NCBI GenBank assembly: GCA_039881045.1
Contig: JAYWVB010000005.1
Coordinates: forward strand, 682,001-746,000
Length of the DNA: 64,000 nt
Source: Chaetomium olivaceum
Taxonomy: Eukaryota; Ascomycota; Sordariomycetes; Sordariales; Chaetomiaceae
Direction: 5' to 3'
The notes under the pieces are model-generated. The model made no database searches, was not told the DNA's origin, and worked only from the letters and a program-made list of their open reading frames with translations. Made by a program: the position numbers and the translations under genes. Shown one piece after another: positions 10,587 through 21,516 of this stretch; the first letter of the stretch is position 1, and every line of letters begins with the position of its first letter.

Positions 10587-11946
10587 CTATTCGCAGGCCA
10601 ATAACAGACCTGATTCAGTATAATGAAGGCCACCGAGAGTGGAGTTCAGGTTTATACAACTACAAGAATGTACTGTGCTTCACTATTACGAACGTTTCCA
10701 ATCATTGCCGACTTTTCGAAGAAGGAAAAGTCTCAACGCACCGTCGAAGGCACGTGGTGCGGAGGCCATAAATAAGAGAACAGCAATAACACGACGGTCA
10801 CGAGAGTCAATTTTCAGCTCTTCCATCGTAATTAGGACCGAACTGTGAGATCCACCTCTCGTTCACCTTACGCGTGGGTGCTGGTGCCAAAACTCGTTCC
10901 TAGCCGAACCACCCGTGACGTCTAGGACGGGAGCTGGCCACGAGCACAATCCGCCATGTAAAGACCATAATTCGACCCTATGCACTTCCCTTCGTGTGCC
11001 CAAATCAATATCTAAAGAGCAAAGGTGATATCTATCCAGCGCCTATACGCGGTTGGCAAGTGTTCCCATCCAGACGGACATCCCCAGACAAGAGCAAGAC
11101 CTTTATCGACTGGGTAACGAACAGTAACGCCGAGAAAGGGATTGTACGAGTGGCTGGCGTAAACGGAGATTCCGCTACGTCAATGTCTTGATGTGACTAT
11201 CTAGCTTTACGATCTGCTCGAAGACATCCTCGGCATGAACTGGTTTGAGTCTGTACGGCAGCTCCGGCACACGATGAATGTCGCCATCAAACACGCCACC
11301 ATGCAGTGACGCGCAACCGAATCGCGACGTATATCACATCGACAGTCAATCCATCCAACCAGCCATTAATAATCTATTTGGGCCACCAAAAGGCGTTGGC
11401 CACCAAGCTTCGTTCGACCTTCAGGCAACTCGATCTTCTCTTCTCCTCCTCCACCAGAAAACCTTCTCTACTACACAAAACGAAACCATTCGTTAGGTAC
11501 CTATATACCTAGGTATTTAACCTAATATTCCTTCCCTGAGATACTGACCAGTGTTTAGCGTTGTGTTTTGGGACACAAGGAGGACAAGAAGCGCTCTTCC
11601 AAGGCTGTATGAGATAGAACCTGACGGGAAGAAAGTAAGAGAGGGGGATATTGCACGCTTACGAGTATAGTCCCTACTCACCTCCATTATCGCCGGTAAG
11701 CAAAGTAAGCCAGGGTAAGCACTTCGGTCTACAGTAGACCCAGCGCAACCGCCACCAGAACACAGAGTGACTGCGCCGTACCACTTGGGCCAACAACCAT
11801 TAGGCCATTCTTATGCTCATTGGATATTGCCTCCTTTTAAAACCATACCTAGCTTCATCTTTCCTCTGTCAGCAACCAAGCTATACTCACCTCACTTTTC
11901 TCGATTTCAAAACAAGTCACCAAATATAAACCACTTGCTGCGAACA
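10587..11946. other. Intergenic, 1.36 kb, with coding-like fragments
   Basis: Two short stretches look protein-like but lack a gene context: plus-strand 10994-11189 (a frame containing GWQVFPSRRTSPDKSK) and 11205-11309 (LYDLLEDILGMNWF... ending at TGA). They may be relics of one decayed gene. A short palindromic motif built on taggtac lies at about 11493-11520. Otherwise nothing is recognised. Confidence 0.35.
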
Positions 11947-13321
11947 ATGGCCCAACCTGCCCTCGGTCTCGGCGGCAATTTGGACGAAGCCCTTCTCTCG
12001 CGTACGTTTTCTTCAGCTAATCCACGTATCGTCAACAGTAGAGAACTGACATCAAGTAATCATTCTAAGATCTCCCCAAAAGCGGAAAAGTGGTCGGGAT
12101 CCACCAGCTTCGTTGGAGCAACTGGTGCGACACTACAAGATACGACGTCGAACTGCCAGATGGTACTCTTGAGCGCTTCTTCGAAAAGGTGGGAATGGGC
12201 CGCGTTTTTCATTTTTGGACTGTAAAAAAGTGTTTGACTGCATGGCTGACTGGGGTGCGCATCGCAGAGGGCCTTTGGAGAAGATGGCGCCGACTTAATT
12301 CAGGCCCACTGGCACTCCGAGAGCAGCATCTTTAAGTTCATCCCCGAGTTCATCCCGAGGCCCATTGCCTCTGGCACCTACCGGTCCAACCCAAATGCCC
12401 ACTATATTCTCATGGAGTTTGAGGACATGGACAACGAAACCGTCCCGGGGCCGGATGAGTACATGGCCGCGCCGGCTGCCCTGCAACTCCGAAGCCTGGG
12501 TCAGTCCCCGACAGGAAAGTTTGGATTTCCCGTCGCAACTCTCTTCGGCCACCTGAAACATCCCAACGGTTGGCAGTCGTCGTGGCAGGTGTGGTGGACG
12601 AACCACATGGAACTCATCTTGGAGCGGGAAGAAAAGATACGAGGAGAACACACCGAACAGAACGCCAGGTTGGTCGATGATTACGTGTCCAAAGTTCTCC
12701 CCCGTTACTTGGGTCCGCTGGAGAGCGGGAGACGCTCCATTCAACCGGCCTTGTGCCACACAGATCTGTGGCCAGGAAATGTCAAGTTTAAAACTGGCGG
12801 CGGTTCAGCCATTGTTTTTGATGCCAATGCTTTGTGGGCTCACAGCGAAAGTAAAAATAGCCCTTGCCTTGGATATAAAAACCCCGCTAATGAAGATAAT
12901 GTTTGACAGTGGAGCTAGGAGTCATTCGAAACCCGACATCTCGACTGGGAGACGCCTTCTTGGAGGCGTACCTGAAAAAGGTGCCCATATCGGAGCCCAA
13001 AGAGGACTTTGACAGCCGCGTTATCATGTACATGATCAGACACGAAGTGTGTCGAGCGAGCATGTACCCAGACGACCCTACGCTTCGTGATGTGTAAGTC
13101 ACAGGTTTTCTCTCTCGTCACTCCACGGCTTGCATTCAACAGCTGATGCCTGGTTCTCGCATAGTTTCCTAAACAGCATGAAGGTTCTCGTCGACAGGGT
13201 AAACGCGGAGGAGAGCCAGAAACAAGCCGAAGACAATGTTAAGAAAGCTGCTGCCCACAGCGCTAGTCTTAGGACATTCTGTTCCTCAGACGAAGTTAAT
13301 CCCGGGACATCTTGTTTCTAG
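11947..13321 (+). CDS. Fructosamine/ketosamine-3-kinase-like protein
   Basis: Five exons (11947-12001, 12070-12188, 12268-12850, 12910-13093, 13165-13321) join in frame to 365 codons. All four introns are 59-79 nt with GT-AG ends. The fold is aminoglycoside-phosphotransferase/fructosamine-kinase-like: DTTRYDVELPDG, HSESSIFKFIPEFIP, HYILMEFEDM (hinge), CHTDLWPGN (catalytic loop, matching HGDLWxGN with Thr in place of Gly), IVFDANALWAHSE followed after splicing by MELGVIR, the usual DPA...GHxExDLA region. FN3K enzymes phosphorylate sugars attached to protein amines and so reverse early glycation. Here the DPA aspartate is kept (FDA) but the following residues differ. The N-terminal Gly-rich loop is less clear, so kinase activity is likely but unproven. 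A paralogous fold occurs at 37.8 kb. Confidence 0.75.
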
Positions 13322-15325
13322 GATATAGTCGGTCCTGGGATACTTGTCCTGGGACGCATGCGGTTTTGGGACCCTGTGCTTCAGGGACTTTACTTGTGTT
13401 TCCAAACAAGTCGGAACTTGCCGACTCGGAACTGGTTTAAGCTTCGGTTCACTCTTCAATCCAGGCAGTGTCTCCACCCCAGGCTACTGGCCCACCGCCT
13501 ATCCGTTCGCTTCTCGGCATGCAGAAGACGCTAGCTTGATGGGAGCAAGCGGGACAGATGCAGTCACATCGGGCAGCCTCTTTTCTGACAGGTGTGGGGA
13601 AAAAAGCCCAACGAAACGATGCTGATCTTGTTGTGATGGAACACACCTGGCGTGAAGTTGCAAACAAACCGACTGATGAGCAGCCTAACTCAGGTTCTGC
13701 ATGTGCCTGTGCACATGTGTGTACAAATGTTGACACTTCGTTCAAGAGTACGAACCCTACATTGGGATCCACACAAAGTCAAGGACCTGCCTGCTCGCTG
13801 ACAGTGACAAGCCCTTGCTAAGGCGGGAAACTTGCCCCGGCCGTTTCGGATAGTTAAGCTCACACTAGCTTTGCAAACTAATGTTCGTTTCATAAACCGA
13901 ATCTTGTTCTCAGGCGGGAATCCAAGGCCTGCTCAGAACAGGGTTCAATTTTACCGAGTTTAGAAGGTCGCGTGATTTCAATTCGTCTGATGGTAACCAG
14001 CCACATGCTTTTCCCCGGGCGAATTCTTCCGGCGAAAGCGGTGGCGACCTCTCAAGCCCTGCGTCCATTGAGCTCTTCGCCTAACTCGGGTAGTTAAGGT
14101 TAACTAGCGCGAGGAGATGCGGGGATGAAAGCGCCGATACCTCGCAGCGCTCAGCAAAGCTTTTCCCCGACCTGGAGGCTTGCTGATCAAGGGGTAAATT
14201 ATTTATTGGAAATGGGCTCGCATTGCACCCTGGCCACCCCGTGTCTCAGCCAGTCGTGTTACTTCTGATGTGGGCCATTCGCGTCTTCGAGGTCCATCCA
14301 AATGTTGGACTCAGACGTTGTAACCACACCGACGGGTCAGGAACTAGTGTGCTTGCAGTATCATGTGTCTCAATATGCACAGCGGCAAGACAATCCTTTC
14401 TGCATTGAGCGGGAGCCCACATGGAACCAGCTTTCTGAAAACCTTCCTTGTCTGGAGAGGTGGCGATTCCAACTCTCTCGGCCCCGGATCTCGGGTACCT
14501 TCGAGCTCCGACCCAGGATCGTTGATTTCACAAATCCACAGGACTGCCTTTAGCTAGACTACTTTCAGACACTGGTGCTGTCAATGCTCGTTGAAGTCGG
14601 ACTCCCCGCTTGGCGTCCCCCCCTCCCTTCGCAGTTTGTGTCCCACCTATAACCCTGAAACGCCAAATTCAACGACGTATATGACAGTAACCACTATTTA
14701 AGAATGAGACAAAATCGAAATACAATTATTTAGTATCCATTGATGTAGTAAAGAACCGAAATCCAATAATACAGGTTATAAAGCTCGAAGTCTGTTTATT
14801 TAGTGATTTACGATGTAAAACGAAATCTAAAATCCTTAAGACTTTCCGAGTGCAAAGCAGTCCTTCTAAACACTCGTATCCCTCGTTTCTATACCTTTAA
14901 GGGTAGGCGTTACGGTGAAATACCTGGTTGAAATGTCAGGGTTTGCAGGGTTATATACAAGGGACAAAATTGACGAAAAGGGGGGGGCGGCGCTAAGTCG
15001 GCGATCTGACTTGGCTCGTCAAGCTAGGCACTGGCGATTACCGGCCTCACCAGCCTATCGACGCCGCCGCTATGACACCTCGCTGTGAAGAAGCAAGCGG
15101 CGATCTTTGTGGAGGACGAATAGACTTTTCCCAACCTTTCTCCTGCTTAGTGGTGTCGTACAACGATATCAAGGAACTGCCCACCCGGGCTCTGGAAGAG
15201 TTCTTGAAGTATCTCAACCGTTCCCCTCCCTCCCAGGCCATACCTGGCTTTGCTCCCAGCTTCGCCAAGCCACCGTTCCTCCCAGTTTCGCCAAACCACC
15301 GTTGCTCACATCATCGATTCCCGGC
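13322..15325. other. Intergenic, 2.0 kb, partly AT-rich
   Basis: Gene-poor. GC falls to roughly 30% in the 14640-14960 island (annotated separately). The rest has unremarkable composition and no recognised protein. Open frames upstream of 15326 are continuous with the membrane-protein gene but carry no domain. Confidence 0.5.
14640..14960. other. AT-rich island, possible RIP-mutated relic
   Basis: Around 14690-14860 GC is about 28-30%, against well over 50% in flanking genes. Recurrent words such as cgaaat followed by A/T runs appear three times. In filamentous ascomycetes such islands are often old transposon copies hit by repeat-induced point mutation. No coding relic could be recognised here. 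Confidence 0.4.
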
Positions 15326-16476
15326 ATGGCTTCCTCGGACAATGGCATCTCCCGAAACAGCGTGCTGACGGACGCGACGCTGAAAGCCATCATCGTCTTT
15401 ATCAGCTTGGCCTTCTACAATGTCGGCGAGCTTGGCTTCATCTCGGCCACCTTTAAGCGGCGCGGTGGCCTCTACTTTTGGAGCTTCATCGTCGCAACCG
15501 GCGGTATCGCTTTGTATGGCCTTGGATTCCTCATCAAAGCTCTTCAACTGGACTGCCCTAGCTGGCTCTATACGACCCTAATTGTGGTCGGGTGGTGCTG
15601 CATGGTGACGGGCCAGTCGGTTGTCTTGTACTCACGGCTTCACCTCGTCCTGCGCAACAATTTCCGACTGCGGCTTGTGCTGGTCATGATCATCATCAAC
15701 GCCGTCATTTGCCACGTTCCCATCACCGTCATGGTGTACGGCGCCAACTCATCCAATCCGGAACCCTTCATCACGCCCTACTCGATCTACGAAAAGGTCC
15801 AGGTGACCCTCTTTTTTCTGCAGGAAACCGTCATCTCGGGCTTGTACATCTACGAGACGGTTGCGCTAATGAGAGACCGGAATTGCGGCGGCTTGCGCTC
15901 CCGCAGTGGCGCCACGCAATGGCTCTTGAGGCACTTGATCATGGTAAACATCATCATCGTCATCCTGGACGCCACCATCCTGGGGCTCGAGTACGCCAAT
16001 TTATACGGCCTCCAGACGTCCTACAAGGCCTTGGTATACAGTGTCACAAGCTCAAGCTCGAATTCAGCATCTTAAACCGCCTAGTTGAGCTGACCACCGG
16101 GGATTCCCACGGGCACGACAGCTCATACCACCGGACGAGAGCCGAACTCAGTGGCGTGCACATGGACACCATCGACAGGGAAAGACGGAGGAAGGAGAGG
16201 ACTCTGGACACCGCCATGGGGAACACGGTGCACGTGGGCTCTGGTGATGGGGCTGGCGCAGACATTGGGCCCACAGGCGCATCGGTAGTCATGACAACCG
16301 AGGTCACAGTCCAACGGAGGAATAGACTCGACACGGACACGGACGTTGATGGTGACCTGGAGAGTATCGGGGATACGTCCGGCAGGGCTGCGGGTTCGAC
16401 AGCGGGGGACACCCGGGCGCAATCACGGCCGCCCTCACATTCGTCCGTGCGGCATATTATCGAGACGCATTACTGA
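15326..16476 (+). CDS. Seven-span fungal integral membrane protein (DUF7703-like), frame broken
   Basis: From the ATG at 15326 (MASSDNGIS) there are about seven hydrophobic spans: AIIVFISLAFYNVG, YFWSFIVATGGIALYG, TTLIVVGWCCMVTG, LVLVMIIINAVIC, TLFFLQETVISGLYI, MVNIIIVILDATILG and a last one around SYKALVYSV. This pattern, including WLYTTLIVVGWCCMVTGQS and YKALVYSV, matches a widespread fungal membrane family of unknown function (DUF7703-type). In the first frame the protein would stop at 16075. The expected continuation KLKLEFSILNRLVEL is found in another frame after a CA duplication-like site at 16045-16048 and runs to TGA at 16476, with a hydrophilic tail. The family pattern continues across the break, so a two-base gain (or one-base loss) there is the simplest reading. 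Confidence 0.6.
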
Positions 16477-17480
16477 TAGTAGCGGCTTTTGGCCGAGTCA
16501 CTGGTGGAGAGGCCGTCGTCTTAGTTGTTAAATGTCGGGAGGTGTGCTAAACGAAATAACACGCTGTCATCTGGCTACCTTAGATACCCAGTTATACATA
16601 GAATTTCTTTGAAGAGAGTGACCATGATTTGAGAAATAAGCCGAGGGGAACCAAAGGTTGGTGATAGCCGGGTAAGTAACTCGTCGTCGCATGGTCGGGT
16701 TACCGGAACGCCCTTGTCCACGGGAAAGAACATGAACCGCACGACGGTACGGCTGACGTATTCTGATGTCTCATCTTACACGCTGAAGAGGATGCAGTAC
16801 CTGAGTAACGACCGGGTTTATAACGGGATTTCCTGAATATTAGTGCTTGCTTTCTTCCATCGGTATGTCAAGCATCTAGCTCAATGCAACAACTGCTGGC
16901 TCATCATGGTACTGCGGTGCAGTACCTTGCGTTTAACTATTAACCGATGACCTGTGTTTTGGGGTTGATAGGTAGCATTGCAGGGTAGGACCACTCGGCT
17001 TGTAAATAGTTCTACTCTGAAGACTTCGTCTGGTTCCTTGAGCTATGTACATACCTACCTACCTATCGGTGGATCTGGAAGAATGCACAGCGGGAGCAGG
17101 GGGCCTACATGGATGTGGGTGGAACAGGCGAGTGTCCGAACCAACCATCTAAATCAATAGCAGAACAGCATTCTGCTGCATCCATGGGCTACCTGCACCG
17201 GCGTGTTCAAGGCTCCTCTGGCGTCTCTCTCTCTTGTGCTGAGGGAAGTAGAGAGCTGGTTGGTGGGAGCACCTTAACCGCCATGCAGCTCCGGCTACTC
17301 GTCTCGCTCACCCGCCCCAGTTGACGGCCGGAGCCTGGGTGAAGCCATGCAGGCGTGTCCGGGGCAAACTCTTCAGGTGGAAATAGTTATACGTTGTGAA
17401 TGATTGTGTGAAGAATCTTAGCCTAAGACACTAATGGGGGCTAAGCCGGGTGAGCCGGGCAAGCTACCTAATCAACATCG
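16477..17480. other. Intergenic, 1.0 kb, between convergent genes
   Basis: It holds the 3' flanks of two convergent membrane-protein genes. A small (tacc)n microsatellite lies near 17049-17065. No gene was recognised. Confidence 0.5.
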
Positions 17481-18706
17481 CTACTCGATCCCAGAGCCCA
17501 GCAACCGGCATGGCGGCGACGAGATAGTAGGTGGGCGGCTGTAATCCTCATGATCGTCCTCTTCACTACCCGAGCCCGCTGGCGATCCCAACAATCTCGG
17601 GCAGAGGTTCGCTACGAGCGGTTTGAGAGTGGGGATGCAGGCGATGATAATGGCCAAATTGATCTCAACGTTGGCCCAGGTAGAAATATCCGCGGCCACC
17701 CAGGGCGGGTCCTCCATCAGCAGTCTGAAATCTAGGAAGTGGAAGCGGAGGAGTGAGGCGACGCAAACGCTGTGCAAAATTGTGAGGGTTAGTTATCACC
17801 AGTATTGTACTATTAGAATGGGTCCCTTCTCACAAGATACCCAAGGTAAAGACAAAACAGAGCCAGAGCTTCTGCTTCCAGGCAGCGTCAGAGTTCGCAG
17901 AACAGGGAGTGGCAGGCAAAAGATGGCTATATCCCAGGGCGGCGTTGACGGTGGTATCGGCTAGAAACTTTTGTCGCTGGGGAAAACACAAGCGCTCCGC
18001 CTCGGGGATCGAGGGTCCCAGAATGTCCGGATTGGAATGCAGGGGACAATGTTCGTCATGGCCACCCACAACACGTAGAAGGTGGCCAGGACGGCGACGA
18101 CATAGGTGGCCTTTCGAAACCAAAACATGACAAGGACTTCGAGAAGAAGCAGTAGAACCGACAGCTTGGTTAGCGCGATGCTGGTGTTGGTGACGATGCC
18201 GGCTATGTATGTAACCTTGAAGTATTAGTTGTTAGCACAGGATGCGTTGATGTCAGTCTGCCTCACAACGGCACAAAGCCGCCAGGCCGCCATTCAAGGG
18301 GTCGAACCTTGATAAAAGGTTGGAGTTCGTTCGGGGCAAAGTCGGTGATGTGGTGGCCCAACCCATAAGCAGCAACTGGGAGATAACGAGACGATTAGCA
18401 TGGGATGATGTTTGGTACCGGGTGCGCGGCGAGAGCGAACTTACAGGCTCCAACGACGACAGCGTTAGCAACGGCGAAGAACTGCATCCAATTTAGTATG
18501 ACTAGTGACTCACACAGGGGTGCCCCTTATGCGGTTTTGTATTTCACTGCACCTACCAGATTAACGAGCATGAACCAGTCCGAAGGGCCCAAGACGTTGA
18601 GAATGCGGCCTCGGGAGACGAAACGGAGGGCGACGAGAACAGTTGACAAGACCACCAGCACCACGGTGAGCGTGAAAGCTCGGATTCCCCGTTCTGCCCA
18701 AGCCAT
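17481..18706 (-). CDS. Fungal rhodopsin-fold (PTH11-like) integral membrane protein, three frame breaks
   Basis: Minus-strand exons are 18706-18557, 18481-18445, 18375-18308, 18215-17834 and 17769-17481. Splicing yields the classic fungal rhodopsin-domain order: RAFTLTVVLVVLSTVLVALR, LGPSDWFMLV, AAYGLGHHI, YIAGIVTNTSIALTKLS, NIVPCIPIRTFW, then NAA/WDIAIFCLPLPVLRTL, KQKLWLCFVFTLGIL and DISTWANVEINLAIIIACIPTL. No CFEM domain precedes it. This family includes the plant-surface sensor Pth11 but most members are uncharacterised. Within exon 4 the conserved sequence jumps frame three times in about 90 bases: at an A4 run (17972-17969), a C3 run (17939-17937) and CC (17882-17881). Taken literally this is a pseudogene. 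As the motifs themselves are intact, sequence error is equally possible. Confidence 0.65.
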
Positions 18707-20586
18707 TCAATTGGGTCAAGGTAGGTAACTTTGGAGCGCGGTTCATCAGGTGAAAAATGAGGTATTGTGAAGTTTTTGTTTGATCAGAACACTGCTGTTT
18801 CAAAATTCAACCGCCCGTGAGGAATTCGCGTATGGGTGCTCGAGCCGTCTGTGCGAACTGAATCAGGACAGGGATCGCGGTCACACACGCGGGCAATTAG
18901 TGCGGCGCGAGTGCGGCTGAACGTGTGTATCGGGATATCGCCGATTCTTCTGGCCCAAGGGAGAGCTCCGTGTTTTTGACCTTAGGAGTGCCCGAAACCG
19001 TCCCCGTGGGGAACATGATAATACTATCAGCAGGTCGTAGTAGGGAAGTGTAGCCAAAAACTGGCAAGATACACCTGACACAGGCACTCGACAAACAGAG
19101 GACTCCCTCTGGGCCCTGCGACCCTGCTTGTCGCCTCATTTGCTGTCAGACACCAAGCATCCCGCTTGTCTTAGCCAAGTATAGCGCCATGTGGGGTGAA
19201 ATGAGCTCACCAGCCAATCATAGAGGCGAATGAGTCTCGACGGAAGCTCGGAAATAAAGTCGCTCTTCCAGTGCTCGACCAGGTACTGCTGACGGTTGGA
19301 AACAGGTCTTCCAAGTTGTCAACGAGCTTAAACATTCCACCAAAAGCGGGGAGGAAGTTTGCTCCGATGTTGTTGTAAAGAAGAACACGGGGGTGGCCTC
19401 TTCCAGTGCGTTCCCTTCCGCCGCTTCGATCGCTTTATAATTTATACTATCACACCTCGGACCTACGGAAGGTCCTTTGTCGTGGCTCCCAATCGACTAC
19501 ATGTCAATATTGTCCTTGGCCTGCCTGATTCTGCCCTGAGCTCCCTTAGTGTCGCAAGGCTAGAACGCGGTGACGCGGTTGAGTTTGGACCATACCTATA
19601 CTCGTTGAGTCGTCACCCGCGAGTTGAAATACACTTGTTAGGGCCGTTACAGTAGCCACTGCGTGTATGACTTCGGATGCTTGAAGGTGCGGCTTAATCT
19701 CCATAGAGAAGCAGTTGTCTTGTGTAGAAATGCAATTGTCATTATGATTCTCTGAAATGTTCTGGGACTAACTTGTTCCCCTAAGACAGACAACAGCCGG
19801 ATGTTACAGTACGTCGTAACAAGAAAGTCAAAGTAGGTATGGTAAAACAGGTCATTGTACTAAGGGCATTTCAAGTATTCCATGGCCGTCTGACACCGTC
19901 TGGACTGTACGTGAGAGGTGCAAGCATGGATGATTCATCTTGTTACGAGACTCTCTTCACAAAGATCGCCCTCGGTTAAGATAAGCTTTTTCCCGCCCAT
20001 GGTGGTGGTAAATCCAACGATCGTGATTCACACTGCGGTCGGCCAGTGCGCCGGCATTTTATACGTGGTCAGTCTCCGATACTGATAAGTTCACTGTGCG
20101 ACTTTTCCCGAAGAATTAATCAATAACGGCTTCAGGCGGCATCTTCTCTTTCCCTTGCTGAGCTGGGTTTTCAGGTCCACGACTGACGCGCAAAAAGCAA
20201 AAGCCGGAGCGCGGGAAAATCAGGTACATCTCCACGCGTCTCACAGTGAATCTAGTCGGATACCTCGGTAAGGTAGGCATCCTTGGTCACTTAGGGACTT
20301 CGTGCTACTCACGATACAGCGGATTTGTGGACCTCTGCAACTGCCAACTGGGAGGGACAGTAAGATAGCTCATATGGAATCATTCTGGCCCAGAATGTCG
20401 GGATGCGCAATAAAATCATCCGCAAAGGACATGATGATCAAATACAAGAGCCGCAAATATCGCTAGCGCACTCAGCAACGCCCATCCAACAAGAGCCATC
20501 GCCATAGTAATCATACCAGAATTAGTCGGGACACAGTCTCTTCCTGTAGATACGGATGCATTCTTAGAGCTCTTTATACTTTGCCT
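18707..20586. other. 1.9 kb with scattered minus-strand coding relics
   Basis: No intact gene. On the minus strand, 19415-19200 reads as protein-like sequence in two frames (LLYNNIGANFLPAFGG, then after a shift QQYLVEHWKSDFISELP). At 20502-20416 an ATG opens a hydrophobic leader (MAMALVGWALLSALAIFAAL) followed by splice-like sites and STNPLYR, reminiscent of a P450 or other membrane-anchored enzyme N-terminus. The pieces do not join into a recognisable gene. They are best read as remains of decayed genes. Confidence 0.35.
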
Positions 20587-21486
20587 CTAGAGACCGCCCA
20601 AATCCCGCCGCTGGAGCCATGGCAGCTTCTTCATCCATCTCTCATCCAACTCATCAAGACAGCCATCATCCCGGAAACTCACGAACAAGCCCTTTCCAGT
20701 CTCCACAATAACCCAACTCGTCTTCGCCCTCGCCATCCCAGCAACATTTACCCCTACGGTGTTTACATGGAGAGCGTTGATGGGAAGCATTGCCAGCTCA
20801 CTTGCGCCTATCTCAGTCCCTGCATTTATTCTATCGTCATGAGATGTGTGCCGGAGATCATGTTGTGGTGCTCAGTCAACTTGCGGACATACATGTCGGG
20901 CCTGGCCCCGGATTAATGAGGAGGGACGGTGCTATAGAGCATGTTTTCATGCCGTCTTGTGTGAAGACGGGGAGTTGTTCTGTCATCAACCTCAGTATCT
21001 GACATGCACAGTAAGTTTGATATCTTTCCTCCAGCTTAGCGAATGTGATTCTTGCCTGATAAGATACCGCCCTAAGAGGGGAATATACACACTCGCTCAG
21101 CCCCATTGGCAGGTGAGCCGAAGTCATGCCCGTGAGAGTGTTCCCGTCCGTGGTGCACGCCCAACGGTGGCGCCGCCGGTCACCAGCCGCCCGTCGTCAA
21201 CGGCAATCTTCTGCTCCAGCCTCCGCTGGTCATGGCTTTATGCACTCACAATACGTCTATTTCTGTACATGCTTACTGCTCTCCCTCGCGGAATCAACAT
21301 GTTTGGTAATGTTAACATATTATCGAGTGCCTACAGGTATCAAGATACATATCCACGTAGCTCGTGAGCGTCATCCAATGATTTCAAGCGCTCCTTGAGA
21401 AACTCTTTTGGAAAATTCCAGTAAATGAACAGAAGCGTTCCTTCGTCCTGCAATCCCACACGACCTGTATACAGTACACAGTCCAT
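20587..21486 (-). other. Candidate unrecognised gene or relic
   Basis: Three minus-strand stretches look like exons by codon use and composition. One is 21486-21365, opening MDCVLYTG and continuing LLFIYWNFPKEFLKERL. A second is about 21225-21122, containing QRRLEQKIAVDDGRLVTGG. The third is 20790-20587, containing KTSWVIVETGKGLFVSF and ending DLGGL-stop. GT and AG dinucleotides exist between them, but I could not build one consistent frame and do not recognise a family. It could be a small lineage-specific gene or a decayed one. It lies just downstream of the 3' end of the PrnB-like fusion gene. Confidence 0.3.
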
Positions 21487-21516
21487 CTCGAACTCTAATC
21501 AAAGTTTCGCTGTCAA

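Noticed and set aside
16033..16049. Mini-intron explaining the frame change in the DUF7703-like gene
   Set aside because: GT...AG would span only 17 nt and would remove conserved residues.
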